Positions 12,701-23,785 of a stretch of 64,000 nucleotides of DNA are shown here, piece after piece. The notes under the pieces are model-generated. The model had not been told where the DNA came from, ran no database searches, and saw nothing but the letters and a program-made list of their open reading frames with translations. Made by a program: the position numbers and the translations under genes. The DNA lies in assembly GCA_029844215.1 (NCBI GenBank), contig CM056736.1:16615501-16679500 (forward strand), in the 5' to 3' direction. Each line of letters opens with the position of its first letter. Position 1 is the stretch's first letter. Origin of the DNA: Przewalskia tangutica (Eukaryota > Streptophyta > Magnoliopsida > Solanales > Solanaceae).

Positions 12701-13204
12701 ACTTTGAATTTGAAAACTAATAATATTAATAACTTGAAAATTGATAATAAAGATGATTAAGAGAGTATGAGAATAAGAGAATTGAGAGAAATGTTGTGTG
12801 ATAAAAATGAAGAAAATGTAGAGAATTTATAGATTTTTTAAAGGGTAAAAATGGAATTAAAATAAATAATTAAACAAAATAAAAAACCAAAAAAAAAATA
12901 ATAAAGCGACCAACGGCCGAAACCGATTGGCCCATGCCCACGCCCCCTCCCAAGCCCAACGGTCGAAATGACCGTTGGGCATTTTTTTTTATTTTTTTTT
13001 TGTTACCGGTCCGGTCCGGTCCGGTTAACCGGTAACGAAACCGGTTTTTAGATTCGCCTAACGGTCCGGCCTTCTGGGTTTTTAAATAACCGTGCGGGTT
13101 GGGGTTGAGGCCAACCAACCCCAACCGGTATGCCACGGCCGGTCGGGCGGGCGGTTAAACTACAAGTCAACCGGGTTCGGTCAACGGACGGTTGGCGATG
13201 TTTA
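9755..13204 (-). mobile_element. hAT element G inserted in the D 3' LTR
   Basis: A perfect 8-bp duplication ATTCCAAC lies at 9747-9754 and 13205-13212. The empty site is visible in the other D LTR, where TTCAATTTTAAC runs directly into ATGTGATTAG near 29610. Termini are TATACCCGGCTAACGGCCG and, on the other strand, TAAACATCGCCAACCGTCCG, imperfect inverted repeats. The 3450-bp element carries a broken minus-strand transposase at 10274-12468. Confidence 0.93.
10274..12468 (-). pseudogene. hAT transposase pseudogene with BED zinc finger (element G)
   Basis: The first open segment (12468-11521, 315 residues) has an acidic N-terminus, a basic GSRSRRPPLPEPVARKKR stretch, and a BED zinc finger with C-x2-C (KCNICG) and H-x4-H (GRHIKHDH). 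The RNase-H-fold start follows (TSDIGHALNGYDYLTITCHW). Further segments in other frames are 11474-11172 (PKFMPEEIITRWNYTYLFLK), 11093-10779 (the YFFPIPDVYCIGAVLNPSI block) and 10597-10274, which carries the C-terminal hAT dimerisation signature (SAFSQARDQIRDTRHSL). At least three frame breaks (near 11570, 11165 and 10780-10600) separate them. All hAT transposase regions are recognisable in order, but the gene is not functional as read. Confidence 0.92.
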
Positions 13205-14144
13205 ATTCCAACATGCGATTAGCGACGATAATAGCAATAACATAGTCGAATTCAGTGTACATAAAATCAGTCCCCAAAAATTGGTAATTACAATATTACA
13301 ACAATCACATGCAAACCCATTTCCAATTTCTCTTTATCAAGAGTTCATTCCTTAATCACAACATCAATTATCTTCCAAATACTCAATGAAAAGGAGAATT
13401 TTGTTTTACCTTAAACGAAGCGAAAACAGTCCCTACGAATCAGTCATTGTGCCCTCGATTTTTGCTCCAATGTTCATACTTCTTCAACTCCAAATTGACA
13501 TTCATACATTCTACAATGTTAATACCTCATTCCTACACGTTTTTCTTCCAAAAAGCTTGTCCAAAATTCCGAAATTCCTTGGCTTAAATCAGCCCAGCAG
13601 TGGCGGAAATCACCAATTTTTAGGAGCAAACTTTTGCCTTCTCTTTGTGGAAGGATTAAGCTTGGAAGAGAGGTGAATTGAATCTTAAATTGCTAAGGAA
13701 ATGGGTATGATTTTCGTTTGAGAGGAGAAGGGAGAGGAAAAAAGTGTTCTTCTTCTTGAACTTCTAAGTGGGGAAAAAAAATATGAAGGGTTTAGAAGTG
13801 TTTTAAAGAAATAAAAATCTGAATTTTAATATTTGAAAGCTTAATCCCTCTCTCATAATTTGTCTACTAAATTTAATTTCTCTAATAAAATAAATCCCAC
13901 AACTAATAAGTCAATCTCCCACATATTCATTCTTAAATAAAATCTGAAAATTCATGTCCTAATATAATATTTACCTGACACTAAGTCCATACCACATGTG
14001 TTGTATCCACAATTATTCCGGGATCGCATCCTTTGTATACTAATTCCCGTATTAACATGTGTAATTATACTTTATACTCAATATTCGAATCTTACTTTCT
14101 TAATGTCATTCTTAATCATCGCCTTAACCTTACGAGGTGCAACA

Positions 14145-14158
14145 TCATTTCCCCCTTA
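14145..14158 (-). other. Polypurine tract of element D
   Basis: In element sense the sequence TAAGGGGGAAATGA directly precedes the 3' LTR start TGTTGCACC. Its position fits the plus-strand primer for reverse transcription. Confidence 0.75.
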
Positions 14159-14923
14159 GAAACATTCGTCCTCGAATGTTCATCATAGGTCTCATGCTAG
14201 AACAATTTCGGCAGAGTCTCCTTTATAACTATGTCTATCCACCTATATTCAGTAACTCAACAGATGCCACACAAGGCCATAATATAACACACATACAATT
14301 CACTAATTATTATTATCAAATAAGGGAGTCGAGTTAAATTTACCTGGAGGCACAAGGAACAAGTAAGGATACTTCTTCTTCATTTCATCTTCTGCCTCCC
14401 AAGTCATTTCCTCCCTATTGTTGTTTCGCCAAAATACCTTGACGGAAGCCACATCCTTTGTCCGTAATCTCCTGACCTGGAGATCAAGTATGGCTATTGG
14501 GCTCTCCTCATATGACAACTTTTATGTCACTTGGACATCATCTACTGGAAATACTCTGAAAGGATCACCAATACACTTACATAACATCGATACATGGAAG
14601 ACTGGGTGTACTGCTTCCAAATCAGATGGTAGCTCCAACTCATAGACAACCTTGCCTATCCTACGAATGATCTAGTAAGGCCCGATGTACCTTGGACTCA
14701 GCTTCCCTTTCTTACCGAATCACATCACACCGTTCATGGGTGATACCTTCAAGAATACCCAGTCACCCATCTGAAACTCCAAGTGTCGTCGTCGATTATC
14801 AACATATGACTACTGTCGACTCTGGGCTGCTAATAAATCTCTCCTGAATAAGCTTCACCTTATCAACAGCTTGCTGAACCATGTCAGGGCCGATCAACTT
14901 AGTCTCACCTACATCAAACCAAC
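14159..14923 (-). pseudogene. D pol C-terminus: integrase tail and chromodomain-like end
   Basis: The minus strand contains WVFLKVSPMNGVM and GKLSPRYIGPY from the integrase C-terminal (GPY/F-type) region. It then has HPVFHVSM, and in frame from 14518 to 14303 VRRLRTKDVASVKVFWRN, TWEAEDEMKKKYPYLF and a stop after PLFDNNN. The final block has the W..E..(M)..(Y)P.LF pattern of chromodomain-like tails on chromoviral integrases. Several stops break the upstream part. The coding sequence is continuous in origin with 18440 onward but is split by hAT H. Confidence 0.88.
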
Positions 14924-17900
14924 TAAGGCTGGCTAGTGGGCTGGGCCGGACCTAGTGGGATCAGGATGGGCGGGGGCGGGACGGAGAGAAGGGTCGGGCT
15001 GGGGTGGGCCAGGAGGGACCGATACTAGCGGGACGATCTGGTGTCCCGATCTGTACCGGTCGGTGGGCGATTGGTCGAGACAGGCCTGGTCGGCGGGACA
15101 TTTTTTAAAAAAATAAAATTCCACTAAATTAAAAATACTAACAAAGTAATATATAGTAATAGTCATATACTCATATTATAGTATTATACTCATATATATT
15201 TATAAACTAAATAATTGAACAAAGATAAGAAGAGTGTAAAAAAAAACATCTCAAGGTTGTTTTTGTGCCTCTTATATTATTAATTATTTCATTGAAATAT
15301 ACAAGATTCCGAATTACAACATTGTAGTGTACTGTTGTTGAAAAAAATTGCAAAAGACATAGAAAAAAAATACTAAAATTACAATGAAATAAATTACCAA
15401 TTTGAAAATATTTTTTCTAGTTTCTTTATAATTTCGTTTGGTTCTTCAGTTGGAATTGGTATATCCTGGTCAAATTATTCCACGTCACTACTCATGCCTT
15501 CAGATAAGATGTCATTGTAGTTTTTGTCTTCTTCTTCGTTAATCTCTGGGTGACCACACCTTCTTCGCTCCGCTCATATCCAATATCTGAATAGTACTTC
15601 CATCTCCAAGCTGTCTCCGGCTAATGAGTGTCTGTGCTCTCCTATTTGAAATCTGTCGGCAGAAAAAGCACTTTCAGAAGCGATTGATGACGCTTGAATG
15701 TTCAAAACATCTCGGGTCATCATTGAAAGTGTCGAAAAATGTCTTCTCATTATGCATCCAATATTTCAGCAAGTCTTCATTTCCGTCTTGATTGACAACT
15801 GTTTGGTAAGGTAAAGTGCCCTGCAAAACAAAAACATCGAACTCGCTAATTTGGTTAGTATTTCTACCACCGAACATTCTATTTCTGAGGCTTTCAATAC
15901 TGTCCGCAGAAACAACAGGTTTTTTTAGAGGTTGTGTTGAAATAGAAGAAGATGGTACGAAAGTCGGTTGGTTACTAGCACTTTCTTGTTGGTAATGCCG
16001 ATATATTTTTTTGCATTCATCTTCTACGCTATCCAACACTTCTTCTAGCATTTGTTCAATAGGTGGCTCAACATTTAATTTTTTTGGAGTTGGAGGTGGT
16101 AGTACGTCCATACAATTATAAATATTTTCAATAAGACTTTTACAATCGTCTACTTTAATAGTCGGGTTTAATACAGCACCAACAATATAAATAGGGGGAA
16201 TAGGAATAAAATATTTCTTTAATTTCATAAACATTTTTTAATAGTTGCCTTATAAGCAGGTTTTTCCATATATTCTTTAAGCAGTAAAAATATTATAGCT
16301 ATATAAAACAACATAGTTGAAATAATAGGATAATATAAAGTAGAAATTTTTTTTGTTGCTCGCTGAAAATTCTCTAGAAATACAATAAGTTCTCTAATTT
16401 TGTCTCAATCATTATCCACAATTATATCAGTTGGATTTTGATTATGGGCGTTAAAAAATAAAGTGATAGGTTTTTATAATCATAAGCAACAACTAGTTGG
16501 CCATATAAAGAATTACACCTAGTGGGCACTTCTTCGGGAATTTTTCTGTAAGATAGTCCACAATCGTGACAAGTTTTTTTATATTCTTTTCTCTGTTGGA
16601 TTCTATTATTTTTAAAAATAAAGTTTATAACAAATTGTATTTTTTCAAGAATATCTTGAAAAAGTGAAAGATCATCATTTACAACTAAGTTATAAATATG
16701 ACACGCACATTTGATATGAAAATGTTTTGGAAAAGACGGAGTTAAAACTTCTTTTAAAACATAAATAGCATAATTGTTAGAAGCTGCATTATCTAATGTA
16801 ATACTCATAACTTTTTCAGTTATTCCGTAATAATCGCAGACTAAATAAATTTTTTCTGAAATAAACTGACCATTGTGCCTACTATCTATATATCTATATG
16901 CTAAAATACGTTTTTGCATAGACCATTTATAATATATCCAATGACAGGTTACCGTTAAATAATCATGGTCGTTAGTACTACGATCTATATCAGAAGTTAG
17001 AGCGACTTTGCCATTAAAATGATATAATGCATAACGTAAATATTGTTGATATTCATGTGCAAATTTAAATACATCTCTTTTAACAGTTGATCTAGAAAAA
17101 CTTTTATAAGCAGGATTATACATATCTCTAATATAATGAATAAAACCAGGAGATTCAGGAAATGAAAAAGACAAACCTTCCACAACAACTAATTTTGCTA
17201 GTGCTTCTCTATCTTTATGTTTATCGTATTTAGGGCCTACAATTCCCCCCTGTCATAGGGTTAATTTGACCCTGTACTTTGTCCGGGACAGTATGTGAGC
17301 CTTGTCCCGATTGAGAGGGCGCTTTCTCACCATCTTTTTCAATAATGTATTGTGCATGCAAGACTTTGTGTTTTTGCAGTAGGTGTCTTCCTAAGACCCC
17401 CGTACCACCATGACCTTGTCCAGTTTTAAAAGTATAAACAACTTTACAAGTTTTACATATAGCTACTTGATTTGATACGTCCCTGGGAAAATATTTCCAT
17501 ATAGCTGATGTTAATGGTCGTCTCGCCGGACCTCGTCTCATACTAGGGGGAATATGAGGCATTTCACTAGTGGGTGTATCATCATCTACATTAGTGGGTG
17601 TATCATCATCTAAAGTGACATCTAAATCAAATGCTTCTTCATTTTGAGAAAATACATGGTCTTCTAGATCATATGGTATTTCAGGAAATTGTTCAGGATC
17701 AATAAAATCATCTTGTCTAGGAGTAGGACTAGGAATACTAGAAGAAGTACCTTTGCCCTTGTTAGCCGCCCTACTAGAAGAAGTACCCTTGCCGAAAAGA
17801 ATTTTTGTTCTTTTTATTTTAATTATGGTAATAAATAGTTAAAGACTTAAAGATAATGAAATTAAATATGCTAAATGAAATAAAGACAAAATAATAATTT

Positions 17901-18439
17901 AATGAGAGAACGAATGTATCAAACGCCGACATAGAGTCGACGTGTAATCGAGAGGTTGAAAATTGAAACTTTGCTCGATAGATAATCCTCAAGCTAGTTG
18001 TCAACTTAACTCCCAATTCCCAAATTAATAAATAGATTGAATATGTAGTACAATGTTGTATAGAGATTGATTGATTGAGATTAGAGAGAGTAGGAAGATT
18101 TGTGAAAATAATAAGAAGAGGAAATGAGGTATTTATAATTGGAAAATTGGTTAAAGTATAAATATAATAACTTAGGGGTTAAAAATAAATATAAAGGGGG
18201 TAGGGGGTTGGGAGAGGCCAAAAATGGTCGTTGCTTAACGGCCAAAATGTAAAATGACCGTTATTGCAACGACTATTTTGCAATTGGGTGGGTTTCGGGC
18301 GGGACGGGACGCGGGATGGGTCGGGACCGGGCTAGGCGGGACCATACCATACCATGTCCCGTCCCAGTTCGAGCTCCGATCCCTCTAATTTTTTTTTTAA
18401 TTATTCGGGGTCGGGACCGGATCGGACTGGCCAGCCCTA
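14924..18439 (-). mobile_element. hAT element H inserted in D pol
   Basis: A perfect 8-bp duplication AAACCAAC lies at 14916-14923 and 18440-18447. Termini are TAAGGCTGGCTAGTGGGC and, on the other strand, TAGGGCTGGCCAGTCCGATC, a 14-position inverted repeat with two mismatches. Subterminal zones are rich in GGGACGGG/CCCGTCCC-like words at both ends. The 3516-bp element carries a nearly complete but frameshifted transposase on the minus strand. Confidence 0.94.
15425..17820 (-). pseudogene. hAT transposase pseudogene with BED zinc finger (element H)
   Basis: From the N-terminus come a Ser-rich start with a repeated KGTSSS motif, then an acidic region. A BED finger sits at 17562-17230 (C-x2-C in CKTC, H-x4-H in GRHLLQKH). 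The RNase-H-fold core is at 17183-16422 (RSTVKRDVFKFAHEYQQYL, TSDIDRSTNDHDYLTVTCHW). The YFIPIPPIYIVGAVLNPTI block is at 16234-15674, and the hAT dimerisation signature (ASESAFSADRFQIGEHRHSL) is in another frame at about 15720-15630. One break is a single extra G in a six-G run near 17248, where element I has five. Others lie near 16420-16235 and 15740. This is the least damaged hAT transposase here. Confidence 0.93.
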
Positions 18440-19500
18440 AAACCAACCAATAGGCGACCTGCACTTTCTCTCATATAAAACCTCATACGGGGTCATCTGG
18501 ATGCTAGAATGGTAGTTGTTGTTATAGGCAAACTCAATGAGTGATAAATGATCATCTCAGCTACCTCTGAAGTCAATAATGCAGGCTCTCAGCATATTCT
18601 CTAGTGTCTGGATAGTACGCTCTTCCTGTCCATCCGTTTGAGGATGAAATGTTGTGCTGAGACTCACCTATGTCCCCAATCCCTTCTGAAATGATCTCCA
18701 AAAGTTAGCTGTAAACTAAGCTCCTCGATCCGATATAATAGATGTGGGAACCCCGTGCAGTCTCACTATCTCCCTGATGTATAACCTAGCATAGTCTTCA
18801 ACTGAGTAAGTAGTTCTGAGTGGAAGAAAATGGGCTGATTTCGTCAGCCTATCCACAATAACCCATATAGAATCACACTTCCGCTGAGTGCGAGGCAAGC
18901 CTGTAATGAAGTCCATATTGATCACCTCCCATTTCCAAGTCGGGATCTCTATCTATTGCAATAATCCACCAGGCTTCTGATGCTCGACCTTGACCTGCTG
19001 ACAATTCGGGCACTGGGCAACAAACTCTGCTATGTCTCTTTTCTTGCCATCCCGCCAATACATGCATCTAAGGTCATGATACATCTTCATCGACCCTGGA
19101 AGAATGGAATAACGGGCATTGTGTGCCTCACCCATAACCTGCTGTTATAGCCCTGCAACATCTGGTACACATAGCCTACCGTCATACCTTAGCACATCAT
19201 CAGGTGCAACCTCAAATAGAGTCTTCTCCTTTCGGAGAGTTGCATATCTATATCGCGCCAGAACAGGATCCTCATGCTGATGTCTATTTACCTCTTCTAC
19301 GATAGAGGACTCAGCAACTCCTCGAACAAGAACCCCACTATCTCCCGAATCCGCCAACCGGACTCCAAGACTAGCTAGCATGTGTATCTCACGAACCATC
19401 TCTCTATTGTCTGGTTGCACATCATACAAGCTACCCATGGATCTACGACTAAGAGCATCTTTCACAACATTGTCTTTCCCCGAGTGGTACAAGATATCAT
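18440..19500 (-). pseudogene. D pol: integrase
   Basis: The minus strand shows the zinc-binding region of a Ty3/gypsy integrase (EAHNARYS through MYHDLRCMYW to CPNC) at 19135-18960. The catalytic core follows: VINMDFITGLPRTQRKCDSIW (first Asp), SIISDRGA followed by a stop and FTANFW (second Asp), and FHPQTDGQEER with the Glu in TIQTLENML. Upstream, 19492-19145 holds the RNase H-integrase linker with YHSGKDNVVKDALSRRS. Stops stand at former Gln or Trp codons, for example after SDRGA, after GLGT and after DFRGS. The reading ends at YERKCRSPIGW, where hAT H interrupts it. Confidence 0.93.
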
Positions 19501-20700
19501 CATAATCCTTTAGTGATTCTAGTCATCGTCTCTGTCGTAGGTTCAACTCTTTCTGCTTAAAGATATATTGGATACTCTTGTGATCCATATAAATATCAAC
19601 ATGAACCTCATATAAATAATGTCTCCATATCTTCAAGGCATGAATCACCGTTGCTAGCTCCAAATCATGAGTGAGATAATTTTTTTCATGCTTCCTGAGC
19701 TGTCGGGAGGCATAAGCTATAACTCTGTCATGATGCATCAACACACAACCTAGCCCAATACCTGAAGCATCACAATAAATGACATAACCATCCGGTCCCT
19801 CAAGAAGAGTCAGAACTGGAGTCGTAGTCAACTTGTCCTTCAATAATTGGAAGTTGTGCTCACAGGCATCCGTCCACTGGAACTTAGCTGCCTTTTGAGT
19901 TAGCCTAGTCAAAGGCACTGAGATCGGGGCAAACTTCTCCACAAACCTCCTGTAATACCCTTCTAGCCCCAGAAAACTGCGTACCTCAGTAGGTGTAGTA
20001 GGTCTGGGCTAAGTCTTCACCGCCTCTATCTTCTGTGTATCCACCTGAATTCCATCATCCCCGATAATATGCCCCAAAAATGCCACTGAGGCTAACCAGA
20101 ATTCACACTTAGAGAACTTGGCATACAACTGCTAGTGCTGGAGGACCCTAAGTATTGCCCTCAAATGGTCTGCATGCTCCTGCTCTGAACGGAAATAAAC
20201 CAGGATATCATCAATGAATACAATGACGAACATGTTTAAGAACGACCTGAATACCCAGTTCATCAAATCCATAAACACTGCTGGAGCATTGGTCAGTCCA
20301 AAGGACATCACTCTAAACTCATAATGTCCATATCAAGTTCTGAATGTTGTCTTTGGAATATCTGTCTCCCTTACCCGCACCTGGTGATAACCTGACCGCA
20401 AGTCTATCTTCGAGAAGCACTTAGCACCCTGCAACTGATCAAATAAATCATCAATCCTGGGAAGGGGATATCTGTTCTTGATGGTTACCATATTCAGCTG
20501 CCTATAATCAATACACATCCGCAGCGAACCATATTTCTTCCTCACAAATAATACCGGTGCTCCCTAAGGAGATGTACTAGGCCTAATAAAGCCTTTTTCC
20601 AACAAGTCTCTCAGCTGCTCCTTCAACTCTTTCAACCCTGCAGGTGTCATTCTATAAGGAGGAATGGATATAGGCTGGGTACATGACAATACATCTATAC
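19501..20700 (-). pseudogene. D pol: reverse transcriptase and RNase H
   Basis: RT begins with YGSLRMCIDYRQLN, then NRYPLPRIDDLFDQL and CFSKIDLRSGYHQVRV (20545-20333). The catalytic FIDDILVY block is at about 20185-20235. RNase H follows at 19942-19523 (EGPDGYVIYCDASGIGLGCV, IAYASRQLRKHEKNYLTHDL). In-frame stops after FRT, LQH, AVKT and RQRR interrupt the frame. Each sits where a Gln, Trp or Arg codon would be expected and is explained by one C-to-T or G-to-A change. The domain order and near-full length show an element that was once autonomous. Confidence 0.94.
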
Positions 20701-21340
20701 TGAAATCTATCTCCGCTCTGGAGGAATTTCTGGAAGATCATCGGGGAATATATCCGTAAACTCACTAACTACTGGAACTGACTGAAGATCCGGTACCTCT
20801 GCTCCCGTATCATATACCCGAACCAAATGATAGCCTTTCCTAACCATCTTTCTTGCCTTGAGGTATGAAATAAACCTACCTCTCGACGATGTTGTATTCC
20901 CCTTCCATTCTATAACTGGCTCGTCTGAAAACTGAAATCGAACCAACTTCTCTCTACAATCAACGTTAGCAAAGCAAGAAGTCAACCAGTCCATACCCAT
21001 AATAACATCAAAGTCGGTCATATCTAACTCTATCAAATCTGCTAGGGTATGACGGCTATATATCACCACCGAACAATTTTTATACACACGCTTAGTTATA
21101 ACCGAATCTCCTACCGGTGTAGCTATCTCAAAGGGTTCTATCGGCTCAGGTTCTATCCCTATTCTACTAGCAACAAGAGGGGATATGTAGGACAAGGTGG
21201 AACCTGGATCTATCAAAGCATATATATCACAGAAAAAGACCGATAGTATACATGTAACAACATCTGGTGACGCCTCCGGATCACGTCTATTGGCCAAAGC
21301 ATATATGCGGTTCAAAGAACCGCCAGAACTAGAAACTCCG
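20701..21340 (-). pseudogene. D pol: aspartic protease region
   Basis: An uninterrupted 202-residue stretch (21315-20707) carries YALIDPGSTLSYISPLVASR, a retropepsin-like active-site block with the Asp in an ALIDPGS context. GMDWLTSCFANVDC follows. It ends with the protease-RT linker EFTDIFPDDLPEIPPER typical of plant Ty3/gypsy elements. It is preceded by NRIYALANRRDPEASPDVV, the usual gag-protease junction. Length and order are normal for the family. Confidence 0.92.
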
Positions 21341-22314
21341 CCACGACCTATACCCTGGCCTGCTGGCGTCTGAATACCCTACCCGGTGGGGCACATAGCT
21401 ATGGATAACGACGAACCAGCATCCGACCCCGTAGGCCGAGCCATTCCACCTGAACCACCCCTGTAGGGACACTCTCTCATCATATATCCCTGACGACCGC
21501 AAGAGAAACAAGCACCTGTGGTCGAATGACATTTCCCAACATGAAGCTTACCACACTGAGAGCACCGAGGATAAAGTGGCGTCGACTGAGTAGAACTTTT
21601 GTCCCTCTGAGAACCCGAAGCCCTGGAGCTCTGACCGGCCCCTGAATACCCTGGACGGTCGAACCTTCGCTCAGATATCGTAGGGGGAGCACTGCGTGGC
21701 CGCTAGTATGAATACCTAACCTGTTGCGAGGTCGTGCGCCGAGACTCACCGTAATAAGTTGCCGACCTAGCCTCTTATGCTAGTCCTCGCATGACCTGCT
21801 CGTCCGCCGCCTCTATGTCGGTCCTCAACCCTCTGTGCATAAGTCTGGATCCTAGCAATATCCATACCCGGCTGAAGAGCCACAGCCATACACCCATCGA
21901 TCAAGTAGTGGTCCAGCCTCATCACATAGCGATGCACCCTGTCTGCCATATCTGCTACAATAGTGGGTGTGTATCTGGACAATGAATCAAACTCAAGGTT
22001 GTACTATTTAATTCTCCTACCGCTCTACCTCAAGTTTAAGAACCTATCAACTCTAACCCTCCTCATCTCTGGAAGTAGGAAATGGTCAAGGAAAGCCTCT
22101 GCGAACTCGTCCCACACGGCTGGAGGAGCACCCTCGCCCCTAGATAGCTCCCACGACTCATACCAGTTAAGAGCTACGTCACGCAATCGATATGATGCCA
22201 ACACGACAGACTCAGTCTCTGAAGCCTTTATCACCCTCAACGTACGCTGTATCTGTCGGATGAACTCATGTGGGTCATCCTCGGGCCTTGACCCGAAAAA
22301 CTCTGATGGACTAC
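21341..22314 (-). pseudogene. D gag: core and CCHC zinc knuckle
   Basis: The C-terminal end has a zinc knuckle readable as C-x2-C-x4-H-x4-C (ACFSCGRQGYMMRECP) near 21475-21525, with a second upstream cysteine/histidine cluster (CSQCGKLHVGKC). The gag core is at 22310-22025: SSPSEFFGSRPEDDPHEFI, NWYESWELSRGE, WDEFAEAFLDHFLL. It joins 21982-21767 (YVMRLDHYLIDGCMAV) through frame changes. The open frame continues past 22315 into LTR sequence of element F, so its first dozen residues are not gag. The gag N-terminus lies at 27360-27624. Confidence 0.88.
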
Positions 22315-22937
22315 TGTTGACACCCAATTTTGTCTCATATTTACTGAACATTTCATTCAGATCATCATTTTATCTCCAATTAATTTCAATATGCTTCTCA
22401 GTCTTGACAATTCTAAAAAAATGCTAAAGTTTTAATATTTTTCACTAATTACCGCATAATTTTTAAATATTGGGTATTACATTTTTTATAATTAAAATAT
22501 AAGTAAAATAATTTTAAATATTTCAGCTTCGACATTGGTGATTGATTTTCTCTTAATATTTTCACCAATTACTAAATTATTCATTTTTCTATGAGTATTA
22601 TATTTTTACTCAAAATTAAATACATATATTAAATTTTTTATATTGTATTTTATGTGTGTGCACTTTTTAAATTAATCAGGACGAAGAAGCATATTTTAAT
22701 TAATTATGAGAATTGGATTAGTTACAAATTAATTCATCATTGAGTTAATTAATTCCGCAACCTAATTCTCTACCCAATTCCACTTTCCTTTTAACTAAAT
22801 CATATCCTTTGTTTTTATTATTTTCGACCAACCCTCAGCCCAACATTTCTCCATCTTGTCCAGCCCAAACTCCTAACCGGCAGCCCACTCCCCTTTTATC
22901 CCCCCATCGTTCATCATCTTCCATCCATACCCCTGCG

Positions 22938-23785
22938 TAGGGGTGCACAAAAGGTTAAAACCGGACCGAATCGGACCGGACCGAAGACCGAAAATCGAGA
23001 TTACTAGGACCGAAGACCGGACCGAATTTCTCGGTCCGGTCCGGTCCGATCCATGTCATTTTCGGTCCGATCCGGTCTATTGGACCGAATGGACCGAATT
23101 TGCCACCCCCGGCCCCACCCACTTTCACCCTCGCCCCACCCACCTAGCCAACACCCCGCCAGCCCGGACGTATTGACATATCAATATAGGTTGTAAATTG
23201 ATCAAACTTTATATGGTCATAACTTTGCGCTCGGACGTCCGTTTTACCTAAAAAAAAATTGATTTCGCGTATTTTTTCGATACGGGGGTGGGCAAACTGC
23301 TGAAGCGGTTTGATTCCATCGATTTCTCCAAACGTCCATATTGCCCCTCAATTTCACTTTTCCCCCAAATCGTTACGTTTTTCCCCTTTTCAAATCTAAA
23401 TATCTCGCGATGTACAATAGATTTCAACGTAAATATTTTGTGGCACCGCTTCCGAGAATGTCAATTTCAGTATTAGAAATTCAATTTTAAAAAAACAACC
23501 GGGCCCCGGAACCCGACCTGACCCGACCCGGAATTATATAATATTATATATTAGAAAATTAGGAATTATATATATTAGGAATTATATAATTCAATATATA
23601 TTATAAATTATATATATTAGGAATTATATAATTCAATATATATTAGGAATTATATAATTCAATATATATTATAAAAAAATAAAACAATTCGGTCCGGACC
23701 GGACCGGACCTGGACCGGACCGGACCGAAAACCAAAATCTCAAATCACAGGGACCGAAGACCGGATCGACTTTTGTGCAGCCCTA
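22938..23785. mobile_element. Non-autonomous hAT element K
   Basis: A perfect 8-bp duplication CCCCTGCG lies at 22930-22937 and 23786-23793. Termini are TAGGGGTGCACAAAAGGTT and, on the other strand, TAGGGCTGCACAAAAGTCG. The ends are packed with CGGTCCGG/CCGGACCG words. The core at 23188-23490 matches element J (1790-2075) in inverted orientation, and an AT-rich direct repeat follows at 23555-23670. No transposase is present in 848 bp. Confidence 0.93.
23530..23675. repeat. AT-rich tandem repeat in hAT K
   Basis: The word AGGAATTATATAATTCAATA recurs three times, with related TATATATTA spacers. GAATTATATAATTC is itself palindromic, so each unit could form a cruciform or hairpin. Confidence 0.75.

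Larger units (their letters stand above)
7979..14144 (-). repeat. 3' LTR of element D (interrupted by hAT G)
   Basis: It is near-identical along its length to 27831-30539 apart from the 3458-bp hAT G insertion plus duplication. It starts TGTCACGACCCGACCCG on the plus strand and ends GGTGCAACA at 14144. Tandem blocks with GCCGGCCC and GGGACTCGGTGAA occur at about 8745-8925. No protein is expected; reading frames in it are incidental. Confidence 0.93.

Noticed and set aside
22943..23176. Pro/Arg-rich 77-residue frame and its reverse-strand partner
   Set aside because: It is CGGACCG-rich terminal sequence of hAT element K.
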